A stretch of 64,000 nt of DNA from Sporopachydermia quercuum (taxonomy: Eukaryota; Ascomycota; Sporopachydermiomycetes; Sporopachydermiales; Sporopachydermiaceae), in contig BCGN01000002.1 of NCBI GenBank assembly GCA_001599295.1, positions 1,488,001 to 1,552,000 of the forward strand, read 5' to 3'. Below the pieces are notes generated by a model, which searched no databases, was not told the origin of the DNA, and saw nothing but the letters and a program-made list of their open reading frames with translations. Positions within the stretch are counted from its first letter, which is position 1. Each line of letters begins with the position of its first letter. Shown here piece by piece: positions 11,501-22,134 of the stretch. A program made the position numbers and the translations under genes.

Positions 11501-13123
11501 GCAGCTTTCAACATGGATTGCGTACGATTACTATGTAATAACGAAGGAGAGTATATGAAAGTTGAGAATATCAGCATTAAACATGAAACTGTCTTAAAAG
11601 CAGCAAANTCTTCCTTATCACTAGCAATAAAATCTCAACCAAAAGATTGGAGTAACTACTACTACTTATCAAAAGTTCTCTATAGACTCGATTATCGTCT
11701 TGATGACGTTTTACAGCTGCTGATACTGTCTTGTGGGTTGACTAATGATAGGTTTAATGCTTCTCATGGCGAGATAATAGTTGAGCCTCACTACAAGCTA
11801 TTTTCCATGGCTTATAAATACTATAAACTAGGTTATATTTCTGTTGATGCCACTATCAGTTATATGAAGAAATCCTGTTATTTCCCTAGTGATGATGTTA
11901 AAACTCTGGTTAGTACTTTGAATATTTCTGAGGAAGACACCAACAGCACTCACAGCATAACTAGTGATACTCTAAGTAGAATTCTTATTCTATCAATGAA
12001 AAGAATTCTTCACATCGATAAAAGAAAATGGCAGCATAGGCCTAGTTACCGAATAGCGTTAATATACTATGAAGATTTACACGATATTGGTAACAGTATT
12101 GATGAAATGTATACTCTGATCTCTCTGAAATCAAACTCTAAGACTATTGTCAATATATGGAAGCCTGATGCCGAGATCCCTGGTAAGCATTTTGTCTTCG
12201 TTACAAGGTATATCAGGTTTTTCATCAAATTAATGAAAGAGAATAAGAATTTTGGGTCATTGATTTCGCTCTTACGAAAACTAAGAAGATATGGTAGTTC
12301 TATGATAAATCACTGGGAAGTATGGGAAGAAGCAAGTTTATCGGCCTGTGAATTAGCAAGAGAAATTCTTAATATATCTGGGACTTTCACTGAAACTGTT
12401 GTTCCATCATTGAATTACTCTGATTTTAGAGCGGATAGTATTAAATTGAAAGAAACACTAGAAAGGAAGATTAGTCATGGTGAGGAGATTGATGATTGTA
12501 TATTATTGTTATCGGATATAATGGATTTACGGAGACTGAACAATGGGTTTGGATCCACTGCTACAATTGATGATACATTTGTCGCTATTTATTTGAAGTA
12601 CTACTTGCAATGGTTTGATTTGAATAGTGGGAATAACACTAATGGCAATACTTATGGTAGTACTAGTGGTAATAGTAGTAACAGAGATGGTGCTCTGACT
12701 CCCAATAGTAATATACCACCTGTTGCTACTGCTGTCACAACAAATGAAAGACCTCAGACGCCAAAGAAAAACCAGCCTCATCCAAACAATGAACAGAGCT
12801 CGCCAGTAAAGACGAAAGTTGCTAAAAGAGACATTATTGCTGCTGGAGTTAATTTGATTAAGGCAAATCCGCAAATTGGCAAAGCAGCCCAAGACAGATG
12901 GAAAGATATTGTTCAAAATGACAAAGAAAGCTCTGAAGAAAAGGAGAAAGAGAAGGAAAAAGGAAACGTGAAAGAGAAGGAAAATAATGAACCGAAAGAT
13001 GTTGAAGCGCCAGAGAGTAATGCTGCTGTTGATGTTGCTGGTGATGTGAAAATCGAAGAAATCAAGAGAGAAGACAATGAGGAATCAGAAGTCAAAAAGG
13101 AGGAAGAAACTGAAGCTAAATAG
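7069..13123 (+). CDS. HIR3: Hir3, large subunit of the HIR histone chaperone complex, two exons
   Basis: Hir3 (CABIN1 in animals) is a scaffold of the HIR complex, which deposits H3-H4 independently of replication and represses histone genes. The main frame has no ATG at its start. A start codon at 7069-7071 is followed at once by GTATGT. The 115-nt intron has a TACTGAC branch site at 7167-7173 and a TAG acceptor at 7186; exon 2 begins at 7187. Splicing gives MSSFTVINTEDTP, then a helical repeat segment (GFKIFQDALEKQKVGDYEGAVKHYQALF) typical of the TPR-rich N-terminus. Total 1979 residues (1648 in S. cerevisiae). The extra length includes acidic and Asn-rich linkers (polyAsn near 400) and a Lys/Glu-rich tail. 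Several N bases leave single residues undefined. Synteny with IPA1 supports the call. Confidence 0.92.
8466..8506. repeat. (AAT)n coding microsatellite
   Basis: About 13 AAT units encoding a polyasparagine run inside a disordered linker of Hir3. Its length is likely to vary between strains. Confidence 0.85.
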
Positions 13124-13396
13124 CTTCATTCATATTAGTATATTTAATCTTTCTCTATCATTTTCCTCAATAATAATCAATCTTACATATACTGCTTTGC
13201 TATAAATTCATTAATCTTTATATTATTCATAAAATAGTACCACGATATGGCCATTTCATATTCTTCTCTATCCATTCATTCTATGCTGTTCTTATGTTCT
13301 GACATTATTCAAATCTACCTATTACTATATACAATGCTCGCTCAATCTTACACTTGATGCCAGAATCCTTTTCTTTATTTATTAATTATTCATTAC

Positions 13397-16300
13397 TCAC
13401 ATCATGAACTGTTTTGACTTGGATTTGGAGCTTGGATTCACATTTGATTTCAGTTTCTGATTCTGAATTCCTCCTCGTCCTTTAACTCTGATCGTTGAAA
13501 CGTTTCCTTGTTTTGGTTTAGGAATTTGAGCATTTACAGTAGTGAAGTTAGCATGATTATTGGTATGGCTGTTGCCGTTATTGATATTGATATGATTAGC
13601 ATTGTCACTACTCATACTAGATGGATAAGCTCCTGTTGGTAATAATGATTCAATCGATACTGAACGGCTGTTGAAGACATTACCAGCCCCTGCACCTGGA
13701 CCTACATTAGAATGGCTAGCAGTATTAACAACCTTTGACGATNCTCCACTTAAAGGTGTTCCGATTGCTGATGCGGTTACCGACGTGAACTTATCATCAA
13801 GAGATTTCTCCATTAGTTGCTGAATACGCATTTCATTCTTGTCAATAACGGACAACAATATATCAACCTGAGACTGGAGCTGATTTATTTTATTCTGTTG
13901 CTTTTGATTGAAAGTAACTAGCTGATCTTTCAAGGTAAAAACAGGATCATTTAACAGTTCGTCAAGTTGACTTTTCTGTTGAGTCAATTTTTCATTGGCT
14001 GTCAGTTGGAATTCCAGGAATTTCTCTTCTGAATGTTTCAATTCTCGTTGTAGTATTTCTATTCGGAATAATAGCGAGTCTTTCTCATTACCTTCGCCTG
14101 AGGATGATTCCTGTTCTGCTCTTGGCTCATTCTCAATAGAGGTTCCTGTAGTTGATGCTGATTCTATTGCTTTTCCTTCACATTCTGCTTCTATTTCTCC
14201 TTCTCTTTCTCTTCTATCCGTATTGATTGGAATTTGCTGCGGNTGATTACTGATACTATTGAGCCTATCACCATCACCATTTCTACCATTCCTACCATTT
14301 TCTTGTTCTTCATATGCCACATCATCCTCAAACCTAGAAAGTTTTGTTTCTGTTATTCTCAGAGTATGTTTCAATCCCTTTAACTCTTCATTCAAATCCT
14401 TCAGCTCGTCCTCTCGTTGTTCTAATAACCCTGTCAATTCAACCTCTTTGTTCTTAGACGTTCGGTGCCTAGTTATCAGCTTGTCTTCATAACTTATTCT
14501 ATCTTTCTTATATCTATGGAATTCGTCTCTTAGTTTATTATAATCTGTAGATAGTTTGGTAATTTGAGTTTTCAGCAGTCTATTCGATAGAACAGAGTTA
14601 TGAACTAAAGATAATTCACGAGAGTCTTGGATTTGTTGTTCTTTCAGCTTTTTAATGAAATAACGGTTTAGTTGTTTGACATAAGTAGTGAATTCCAGTT
14701 CATTTCGCATTAATAATAGTTCTCGTTGATAGTAAATAACAGATGAGTTGTTGATGCTATCACGTGATGGTTTTATGGATAATTGATGTTGCTGTTGTTG
14801 TTCCTCCTCTATTGTAGCAGGCTTTTCATGGCCAGCATGAAGATTATTCGATGTTGTCCTCCGAACAGTATAGATTGGTGAAGTAGGAGCAGTAACATTA
14901 GTTGAGTTTTCATCATCTAATGAAAGCTTGGTAATTTCTCCTGATAATGAAGATATTTTCTTCAATTGCGGTGGTGGTGAGAGCGATGAATTGTATATAG
15001 GTACTGTATCAGCTTTGGAGAATAGATGACGATGATCTTCAAGCAAAGAGCCTATTTCTTTTGCTATAGAAGGACTTGTTGGATAAGTCAAAGGTTTTGG
15101 TGATAATGGTGATAACAATGATTGGGGTTCAGTTTCGGCTTCAGTTTCAGGTTCATTTCGGGTGTTAGGATGACTAGAATTGTTGTCATTATTAGTAATA
15201 TTAGAAGTGTTGATTGATGAGTAACCTTCATTTTGACGCTGTTGTTGCTGCTGTTGATCCAAGGCAATGGAGGCAAACGAGAATAGATCACCCAAATCCA
15301 AAGCAATACACTCGGCTGCGATGTCGTCGGCAGTTCCTGCATTCTCCCATCGTCTTTGATTGTTTAGCTCCTCTTCCGCATCCATAATTAGAAAATTAGG
15401 ATGGCAAATATGTCGTTTAAGCAGCTCTTTGGATTTTACTTTTATATTGTATGGATCCCATATCCCAAGCGATTCTGTATCTATGCCGTATTCATTCAAT
15501 TTGGTGATTGGGTCTTTCAGAAAGTGAATGAAATTAATAGGAAATAAACCATAGATGAAGGTGAATAATTTAGAGTAATCAGGTGTTGGTAATTCTCTTG
15601 TATCGAAAAATTTAGGCATGATTTCCCAGCCATCAACTGATTTTGTTAATGGTTTAAGTTCACTTGAGGTTACTGATTCGATAGCTGCGTTTGTCGAAAC
15701 TGATGATTTAAGGGAACCAGAAGACAAATGAGACTTAATAGAATCATTTGAATCCTGGGTAAGTCTAATGCTGTTACTATCTTCTTTATCGAAAACAGGA
15801 CTTTCATTTGCTTCTTTCCAGGAGATCATCCGACAATATCCAGCGTAGAATCTCGGTAGATACGTTGATAGTTTATTGCATATATGAGGCATAATCATAA
15901 CTAATGATGAGCTACAAATTTGAACAGCAGAACTACTCAAATCGTAGAGCAAGCATTTCAATAAATCGTCCAACAGATCAGTTTCTATTATTTGATATAT
16001 ATGTGGCGATTGCTTGGAAAGTACTCCCGATAGCAATGTCAATATTGCTAGTCTGTATATTGGCCGTCGTAAGTAAGGTGTAATAACCAAGAAGAAGTCC
16101 TTTGATTTCCGAGATCCAAAAGATACCAGCAGATTTCTTGTATTGAAGACAATGAATCTTTTCTGTTCTTCCAATCTGGAGTTTTCTTCTCCTTTGGCTG
16201 AATTGATTAAATCTGTCTTACTAACGTAAACCTCTAACAATTGTACTGCTACTCTTTCTGCTGCTTGTTTCTTCACTGCNTCGATTCTATCATCACCATA

Positions 16301-16696
16301 ATGTTTGTTATCTAGCAGTAGAGCTGATTGTATATACTGTCGTGAAGCCTCTACAGCGTCGTTTCTTCTCCCTGCTGAATCAACGGCTTTTGGGATAATT
16401 ATAGACGCCCAGTATGTTATTTGACTGATCTTTACAAAACACTTTCCCACTAAAACAAGACATTTGATGAATACAACTTCAAAGTCATAATTCGCTTTCA
16501 CGTATTTTGCATATAGTTTTTCCAGCTCCTCGCTCAATTTTGAGTCAAAACATACATCAAATGTATCATGTTTGTCGGTATATTCTTCAATATGTGACTG
16601 AATCTCTAATGGTATGTCGTTAGGATGGCTCCCTGGTGNGAACGAGGAGAACATGCCATCCAAGGCTCTGATTAAAGCCTTTGTTGACCCCACCAT
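13397..16696 (-). CDS. TSC1: hamartin (TSC1) homolog
   Basis: Hamartin stabilises tuberin (Tsc2), the GTPase-activating protein for Rheb, and so restrains TORC1. The 1099-residue product has the helical N-terminal core: a block around residues 205-300 (ITPYLRRPIYRLAILTLLSG, then LLDDLLKCLLYDLSSSAVQ and MIMPHICNKLSTYLPRF) matches the hamartin pattern of a repeat domain ending in a Trp-containing helix (RMISWKE). A long low-complexity linker (Ser, Asn, Gln, Thr) follows. A coiled coil covers roughly 670-790 and another roughly 885-955, as in other Tsc1 proteins, with a basic Asn/Ser-rich tail. S. cerevisiae has no TSC1, so retention is informative about lineage. It is convergent with HIR3 across 273 bp. 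A different HEAT/coiled-coil protein is the main alternative, but order and motifs fit hamartin. Confidence 0.83.
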   Translation of the reverse strand: MVGSTKALIRALDGMFSSFXPGSHPNDIPLEIQSHIEEYTDKHDTFDVCFDSKLSEELEKLYAKYVKANYDFEVVFIKCLVLVGKCFVKISQITYWASIIIPKAVDSAGRRNDAVEASRQYIQSALLLDNKHYGDDRIXAVKKQAAERVAVQLLEVYVSKTDLINSAKGEENSRLEEQKRFIVFNTRNLLVSFGSRKSKDFFLVITPYLRRPIYRLAILTLLSGVLSKQSPHIYQIIETDLLDDLLKCLLYDLSSSAVQICSSSLVMIMPHICNKLSTYLPRFYAGYCRMISWKEANESPVFDKEDSNSIRLTQDSNDSIKSHLSSGSLKSSVSTNAAIESVTSSELKPLTKSVDGWEIMPKFFDTRELPTPDYSKLFTFIYGLFPINFIHFLKDPITKLNEYGIDTESLGIWDPYNIKVKSKELLKRHICHPNFLIMDAEEELNNQRRWENAGTADDIAAECIALDLGDLFSFASIALDQQQQQQRQNEGYSSINTSNITNNDNNSSHPNTRNEPETEAETEPQSLLSPLSPKPLTYPTSPSIAKEIGSLLEDHRHLFSKADTVPIYNSSLSPPPQLKKISSLSGEITKLSLDDENSTNVTAPTSPIYTVRRTTSNNLHAGHEKPATIEEEQQQQHQLSIKPSRDSINNSSVIYYQRELLLMRNELEFTTYVKQLNRYFIKKLKEQQIQDSRELSLVHNSVLSNRLLKTQITKLSTDYNKLRDEFHRYKKDRISYEDKLITRHRTSKNKEVELTGLLEQREDELKDLNEELKGLKHTLRITETKLSRFEDDVAYEEQENGRNGRNGDGDRLNSISNXPQQIPINTDRREREGEIEAECEGKAIESASTTGTSIENEPRAEQESSSGEGNEKDSLLFRIEILQRELKHSEEKFLEFQLTANEKLTQQKSQLDELLNDPVFTLKDQLVTFNQKQQNKINQLQSQVDILLSVIDKNEMRIQQLMEKSLDDKFTSVTASAIGTPLSGXSSKVVNTASHSNVGPGAGAGNVFNSRSVSIESLLPTGAYPSSMSSDNANHININNGNSHTNNHANFTTVNAQIPKPKQGNVSTIRVKGRGGIQNQKLKSNVNPSSKSKSKQFMM

Positions 16697-18084
16697 TTTC
16701 TGTCAATTGTTACTTTGACTAATGCTTTATGCGTAGAAATAAACAATCGTGGAGATTTGGTATACAGGTTATAATACACATTGTGAGCGATTATAAATAC
16801 ATATATAAATGAATAGAAGGTGATATTTAATGATAGGAAAAAGAGCCGCAAAGATGAAAAAAGAAATGTGAGANGATGAGGAAAGAAGGTGGAGGGGTCT
16901 GATATGGGACTATGGGGATAAGGTTGGAGATGAGAGAAAGTTTATTTGGGAAGAGTGGAGAGGAAATGGAAATGAAAATGGGGATGGGGATGGGAAATTG
17001 AGAAGCATTCTCTTGGTGCTAGCTTGTATTTTGGTGGATAAAGAAATAGAGAAAAGAAAGAAATTGAATATTAAAATTGGAGTCGTTGAGTGACAGCATG
17101 TGAGGTTTCCATTGGTGTTTGGTTTTGATGCTGGTTAGAGTAGAGAATAGAGTTTGTTTGTATGAAGGTACTATGCAGGTTTGATGCAGGAACTGAATAG
17201 CTTAAATGAGGTTACAAAATCGAACAATATGGAGTATTTGATATTCTTTGAATACTGTAAGCATTCTGTTTTATTTTAGTCCCACAGCTTTTAATCNCTC
17301 CTGTTTTCCTTCAAGTGATTGCTCAGTTGAGCATAGTTCTTCTAGTAAATAGAAGATTCTTTTTCATTTTACAATATAGATCATTTATAGTTAGATGCTC
17401 TGCAAATATGTGCATACCACTTTAACCTTATATGCCTCGCTACTCATTNGATCTCGCTTGCAGAATATGACAAGCTTCCCATCTTTATTACTATACGTAA
17501 GATTTAACAACAATTGAGCAAAGATTGTATTCATATGTATTCATATCACATTTTCCAAAATATTCAATATCAGAAATCAATGATAAAATTAAAAGAAAAC
17601 ACCTTATTACATTATAGATATCCCTATACTATATATAGTTTCTATTGACGTTCAGTATTTGCATAGTACNACAGATTCTTGTCTAACTTTAATCCATTAA
17701 TCAGCAACACTCAACTTTGCCTCTGCTGCTTTAGTTGATAGAATGATNTTTCACTCAAGAAGCCCAAGAAACCCAAGACATCCTTCATATGATTGTTCAT
17801 GGTTGAATGAAAAGAAACAATAATAATTGCTCTTCTCGGCAAACTGATGACTCTACACTACACCACTCTACAGTAAACACTCATAGCTAGAACGAAGTTG
17901 CAATGAATTATTTGGAACAAAATATAAAATATAATTCAGTCTTTACAGCTATTAGTGCTAATTCCTCATAAATAAGAATAAATTATAATAATATTATAAC
18001 AAGAATATAGGAATAGGAATAAAAAAATGATAATAAAAATAAGAGTAGTAGTTGCAAAGCAAACCTGAATCGACAGCATCTCCA
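16697..18084. other. intergenic region upstream of TSC1 / downstream of KEL1
   Basis: About 1.4 kb with no coding signal. It contains a purine-rich stretch (about 16840-17000, with GGGGATGGGGATGGG) that probably belongs to the TSC1 promoter, and AT-rich sequence near the KEL1 stop. Confidence 0.6.
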
Positions 18085-21000
18085 TCATTCATTTGATCCA
18101 AGCTTTTCCTTTAATTCACGATTCTCGCCTTCTAAAATAATCAATTGTGATTGCAAGTCTTGAATCTTGATCTTCAATCTACCAGTAGCAGTATTGATAT
18201 CCTCGTCGAGAATAACACTATCATTGCCAGCATTATCATCGTTTGATGTTTGTTCATCCAATTGTGCTTGCAATTTGGAATTAGCCTCCTTCGTTCTATT
18301 CAATTCTTCTCTTGTTAGCATCAGGGCTTTACCGGTATTATTAACTGATGNAACTGTTTCCTTGAATCTTTCTTGTAGTGATGAGATTTCCTCCTTGAGT
18401 TGTTCAACTTCTTCATTATATGTTTGTTCTTTCTCTGAGCTTTCTCTTNCCAATTTTTCTAATTGAGCTTTCAGTTTCTCATTGTCTGAATGTAATGCTT
18501 GAACAGTATCTGATGTTAGAGTCTTTGCTTCTAATAATGAAGATCCTTGTTCACTGATGAGGACTTTCAGTTGTTCAATCTCGGACTGCAATGCTTTGTA
18601 ATCATCATTTGAGTCTTCCTCATCTTCTTCTCCGGCTTCATTATCATCATCATCTTCTTCTTCTTCTTCTTCAGATTCTGTCTCTTCCTCCAAGCCATCT
18701 GTACTCTTATTCTCTCCAATATCAGCATCGTCACCATTGAGTGCAGTTTCGTCTCTGCTNACTGGCTTTTCGTCTTCTCTATCGACTACAATCACGGACT
18801 CTTCTTCTTCTTCTGTTCTATCAATTACATCATTGGCATCCTCAAACTTCTGTTTTTTCACAGCATCAAATTCTTCAGTCTTGCCTGTAGCATCAACCAA
18901 TAGACTATCCACAGCAGCAACACTAGATACCTTCACACTCTTAGTTTTGGTCTTTTTATTCTTGCTTTTCAGCTTTCGTGGCTTACCACCCCATAATCTC
19001 ACAATTTCGTTGATGCCTTCAACTACTGACGTGTTCATTTCTTTACTAGTAGATTCATATAATTCCAAATCATCCTTCTGCTGTAGAAAATTCGTTTCGA
19101 GATCGAAATATCTGGTACGTAGTTCATCGTAGTCTTTCTTGAGAGTATTGAACTTATCATGAGTAAGAACTAGTTCAGACTTAGCAGAAGTGTATTTCAA
19201 CTCGGAGACATCTAAATGATCTCTTAATAGTTTTAATGAATCTATGTTTTCTTGAGCTAAAGGTGTCAGCTTGTCGACTTTACTAGTAGATTCCCTCAAT
19301 TGGCGTTTTAGTAAAGAGACTTCATTCTGTAGAGAAAGCTTCGCAATTTTCTCAGATAAGAAATCACTCTTTAAATCCATCAACTGAATAGGTACTGGTG
19401 TTGTATCAGATCCATTAGCAATAATAGCATCGTTATCATTTATATCCTTTGCATTGATATTCTTTTGACTATCAATATCTAATTTCAAGTTTTGAATATC
19501 TTGTTGAAGTTGATCTATCTGAGCAGTAATGGTATCATCTTCAGATGGTGATGCATTAGAATCAACAGCTCGCACCTTTGGTTGTTGATCTTGTTTTAAT
19601 TGAGATAATTCATCAAGAGCAGCATCACGCTCTTCTGATACTTCATTAATCTTCTCGCTTGCTTCTTTGGCTTGTGTGGACAAATCTTGCTGAAGATCTT
19701 CAAGCTCCTGTTTCATATCTTTGAATGCTGAAAGCAAAGTAGCATAGTTCTCCCCATTTGAAGCTGGGTTGTTCTTGGTTGTTTCTGTTTCGGTCTCTTC
19801 TTTTGGGTTTTGAACAATAATAGGGCTACTTCTGCTCCCCGAAGGCGCTTTACGATGGCCGATGGTTGTTCCACTAGCTGCGACAGCTCCTGCAACAGCA
19901 GCCCCGGCAGCTCCAGCAATTCCAGCGGTAGTCCCAACAGCGGTATTTGCAATTGGAGATACAGATTTCCCATAGCTTCGTTCATTATCTGCTGTCAAAC
20001 CNNNNGGTTTGACAGGTGATCGGACTTTAGGTACTTCTGAAGTATTAGGATCAACATCTAACGGCTTGTCCCTACTTCCATTCCCATCATTGACTGCAAG
20101 AAGATCATCAGCTTCATAAAGTGGTGTGATCTTCTCAACCAATCTAGTTGATTCATCGTTAATATCTAATGGCACATGTGCCGATGAAGGCAATTCAGGA
20201 GTCAATTCATTCTTCTCTGTTTCATCAGAATATACTAATGATTCAGTATCTAGCAGGTAAATAGCAGAACCGTTGATTTGGTTTCCATCGTCACTCTGCT
20301 CGACAGGATCTCCACCCATAATAAGAATCTTATCTTCATCAAAAACAGTAGCGGTATGTCCGGACTTTGGCTGAGGATTATTTGCAAGATTTCTGAATGT
20401 ATGCCAATGTAAAGTATCAAGATTTAAAACAGATAATGTTCCTAATTTAGTCTTTTGAGCAGTGATACCACCAAAGACGAACATTTGGCTGCCAACAACG
20501 CTAGCAGTATGTTCTTCGCAAGGAGGTGGTGGTATACCAATATATTGTAATTCCTCCCATTTGTTCTCACTCAAATCAAAACGCCATAAATCGTCAAAAC
20601 ATTGTTTGCCATCGGTACCGCCAAACAAATAAAACGCGCTTTTGTAAACAACCATACTGTGATTAGCTCTGGGTGGAGGTGACACACCATCTCTAGGAGA
20701 GATCCATTCCCAATGACAGTCTGGTTTTTGATATCTGGTGAGATCAAAAGTAATCAAATCCCCAAATACAGTGTTATCATCTTGGCCACCGAATAAATAA
20801 ATCATTGGATGACCGTTATCCGTTACTGATACTAATGAATGGCCATATCTACCTTCAGGTTTCTTGCCAATGGGATGTGGAATACGCCACACGTGAGTTG
20901 TGGTGTTGAAAAAGTATAGTTCATTGTCTAAGCCATCGGAAGCTCTTTCCTTTACTGTTACACCTCCAAAAACAATGAAAACGTTACCTAGTAAATCAGA

Positions 21001-22134
21001 AGCATGTCCTACTCTTGGAGAAGGTCCTTTCTCTGCAAAAGCGTCAGCTTGAACTTGTTCAATTTCCATAGTTGTGCTGTCTAGATACCAAACATCACCA
21101 CGAACAGTGCCATTGGATAAACCACCAATTAAGAAAATGTCACCTTCCTGCGAGATAGAAGCACAATGGTAAGTACGAGGAAATGGTGATTCTGCTAAGT
21201 GAATGACAGACCAAGCAGAGCTGCGTCCTTCATTTTCATTATTACCAGTCTCAACAGTCGTATGATATTCAGGTGAAATGTGAGGACTCGCTTGATTCAT
21301 ATGATCATTATAATTTGATGAAGCAATTCTAGGACCATATAAACGCGATGGCGATGTGGAAGAATGGTTATAAGTGTTGTAGCCATTGCCGTTGTTGCTG
21401 TTACCATTGTTGTTGTTATTATTATTATTATTATTATTACTTTGATGAACTTGGGACTCTTGAGAAGTAGTACCAGTAATAGCATTATAAGAAGAATTGG
21501 AGACGTAAGAAGCTCTGTAACTATTAGTATCATAATACTGAGTTTGGTCGGCTAATTGAGGAGTCATAGCATATGCACTATGNGGGCCATTTGACACCAT
21601 ATAGGGTGATCTTGTACTAAATGCACTGGATGTTGAAGCTGGTGTAGGAACATTAACGCCTGATTGGGGAGTTGCAATATGGGTGGTGGGATGTTGAGAT
21701 CTAGCACTATTGGTAGGATAAATAGTATCATAACGGAATGCTGGACCCACCTCAATATTGGCCAATTCATTTCTTGATCCTGTTGTTGCTGACGATACTG
21801 AAGTACCTGCTTTAATTCTTTCATCGGTCGTCGTATGAAAATGCTGCAATAAAGGATTATTTCCTGAATTGTTGATTCCTGGTGATTGTCCATTAGGATC
21901 ACTAAAATTGCGACCAGAATTATTATCTATATACGTGTTGGGTTGTCCATATGATACATTAGCATTGCTATCGGAAACATTTGGCAGTGAATTCAGGCTT
22001 GATAATCTCTTGCTCCGATCGGGAATAGAATTGAGATCATTGCTTGAAGAAATTGATTCTGATGTACTATCTTGATAACGATGCTTTTTATCTTTATCCT
22101 TCTTCTTAGACAATAGTTTTCCAAATCCTGCCAT
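18085..22134 (-). CDS. KEL1: kelch-repeat polarity protein Kel1/Kel2
   Basis: Kel1 acts at sites of polarised growth with formins and in mitotic-exit control. The 1349-residue product starts MAGFGKLLSKKKDK, like the S. cerevisiae N-terminus (MAGF, then basic). After about 300 disordered residues (Ser, Asn, Tyr; polyAsn near 235) comes a kelch propeller from about 310 to 650 with repeated GG-hydrophobic blades (FLIGGLSNG, FIVFGGVTV, YLFGGQDD, YLFGGTDGK, FVFGGITA, LIMGGDP). The C-terminal half is acidic linkers and long coiled coils, ending LKEKLGSNE. Divergent partner TDA11 matches S. cerevisiae (YHR158C/YHR159W). A gap of four N at 20002-20005 sits in a linker inside a perfect palindrome and is suspect. 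One ancestral gene corresponds to both Kel1 and Kel2. Confidence 0.92.
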   Translation of the reverse strand: MAGFGKLLSKKKDKDKKHRYQDSTSESISSSNDLNSIPDRSKRLSSLNSLPNVSDSNANVSYGQPNTYIDNNSGRNFSDPNGQSPGINNSGNNPLLQHFHTTTDERIKAGTSVSSATTGSRNELANIEVGPAFRYDTIYPTNSARSQHPTTHIATPQSGVNVPTPASTSSAFSTRSPYMVSNGXHSAYAMTPQLADQTQYYDTNSYRASYVSNSSYNAITGTTSQESQVHQSNNNNNNNNNNNGNSNNGNGYNTYNHSSTSPSRLYGPRIASSNYNDHMNQASPHISPEYHTTVETGNNENEGRSSAWSVIHLAESPFPRTYHCASISQEGDIFLIGGLSNGTVRGDVWYLDSTTMEIEQVQADAFAEKGPSPRVGHASDLLGNVFIVFGGVTVKERASDGLDNELYFFNTTTHVWRIPHPIGKKPEGRYGHSLVSVTDNGHPMIYLFGGQDDNTVFGDLITFDLTRYQKPDCHWEWISPRDGVSPPPRANHSMVVYKSAFYLFGGTDGKQCFDDLWRFDLSENKWEELQYIGIPPPPCEEHTASVVGSQMFVFGGITAQKTKLGTLSVLNLDTLHWHTFRNLANNPQPKSGHTATVFDEDKILIMGGDPVEQSDDGNQINGSAIYLLDTESLVYSDETEKNELTPELPSSAHVPLDINDESTRLVEKITPLYEADDLLAVNDGNGSRDKPLDVDPNTSEVPKVRSPVKXXGLTADNERSYGKSVSPIANTAVGTTAGIAGAAGAAVAGAVAASGTTIGHRKAPSGSRSSPIIVQNPKEETETETTKNNPASNGENYATLLSAFKDMKQELEDLQQDLSTQAKEASEKINEVSEERDAALDELSQLKQDQQPKVRAVDSNASPSEDDTITAQIDQLQQDIQNLKLDIDSQKNINAKDINDNDAIIANGSDTTPVPIQLMDLKSDFLSEKIAKLSLQNEVSLLKRQLRESTSKVDKLTPLAQENIDSLKLLRDHLDVSELKYTSAKSELVLTHDKFNTLKKDYDELRTRYFDLETNFLQQKDDLELYESTSKEMNTSVVEGINEIVRLWGGKPRKLKSKNKKTKTKSVKVSSVAAVDSLLVDATGKTEEFDAVKKQKFEDANDVIDRTEEEEESVIVVDREDEKPXSRDETALNGDDADIGENKSTDGLEEETESEEEEEEDDDDNEAGEEDEEDSNDDYKALQSEIEQLKVLISEQGSSLLEAKTLTSDTVQALHSDNEKLKAQLEKLXRESSEKEQTYNEEVEQLKEEISSLQERFKETVXSVNNTGKALMLTREELNRTKEANSKLQAQLDEQTSNDDNAGNDSVILDEDINTATGRLKIKIQDLQSQLIILEGENRELKEKLGSNE
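19992..20015. repeat. palindrome flanking a 4-N assembly gap in KEL1
   Basis: CTGTCAAACC, then NNNN, then GGTTTGACAG: two perfect 10-bp inverted arms. This is either a real hairpin that blocked sequencing or a joining artefact. Confidence 0.8.
21408..21439. repeat. (ATT/GTT)n coding microsatellite
   Basis: Tandem trinucleotides that encode polyasparagine on the minus strand, in the disordered N-terminal part of Kel1. Confidence 0.8.
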
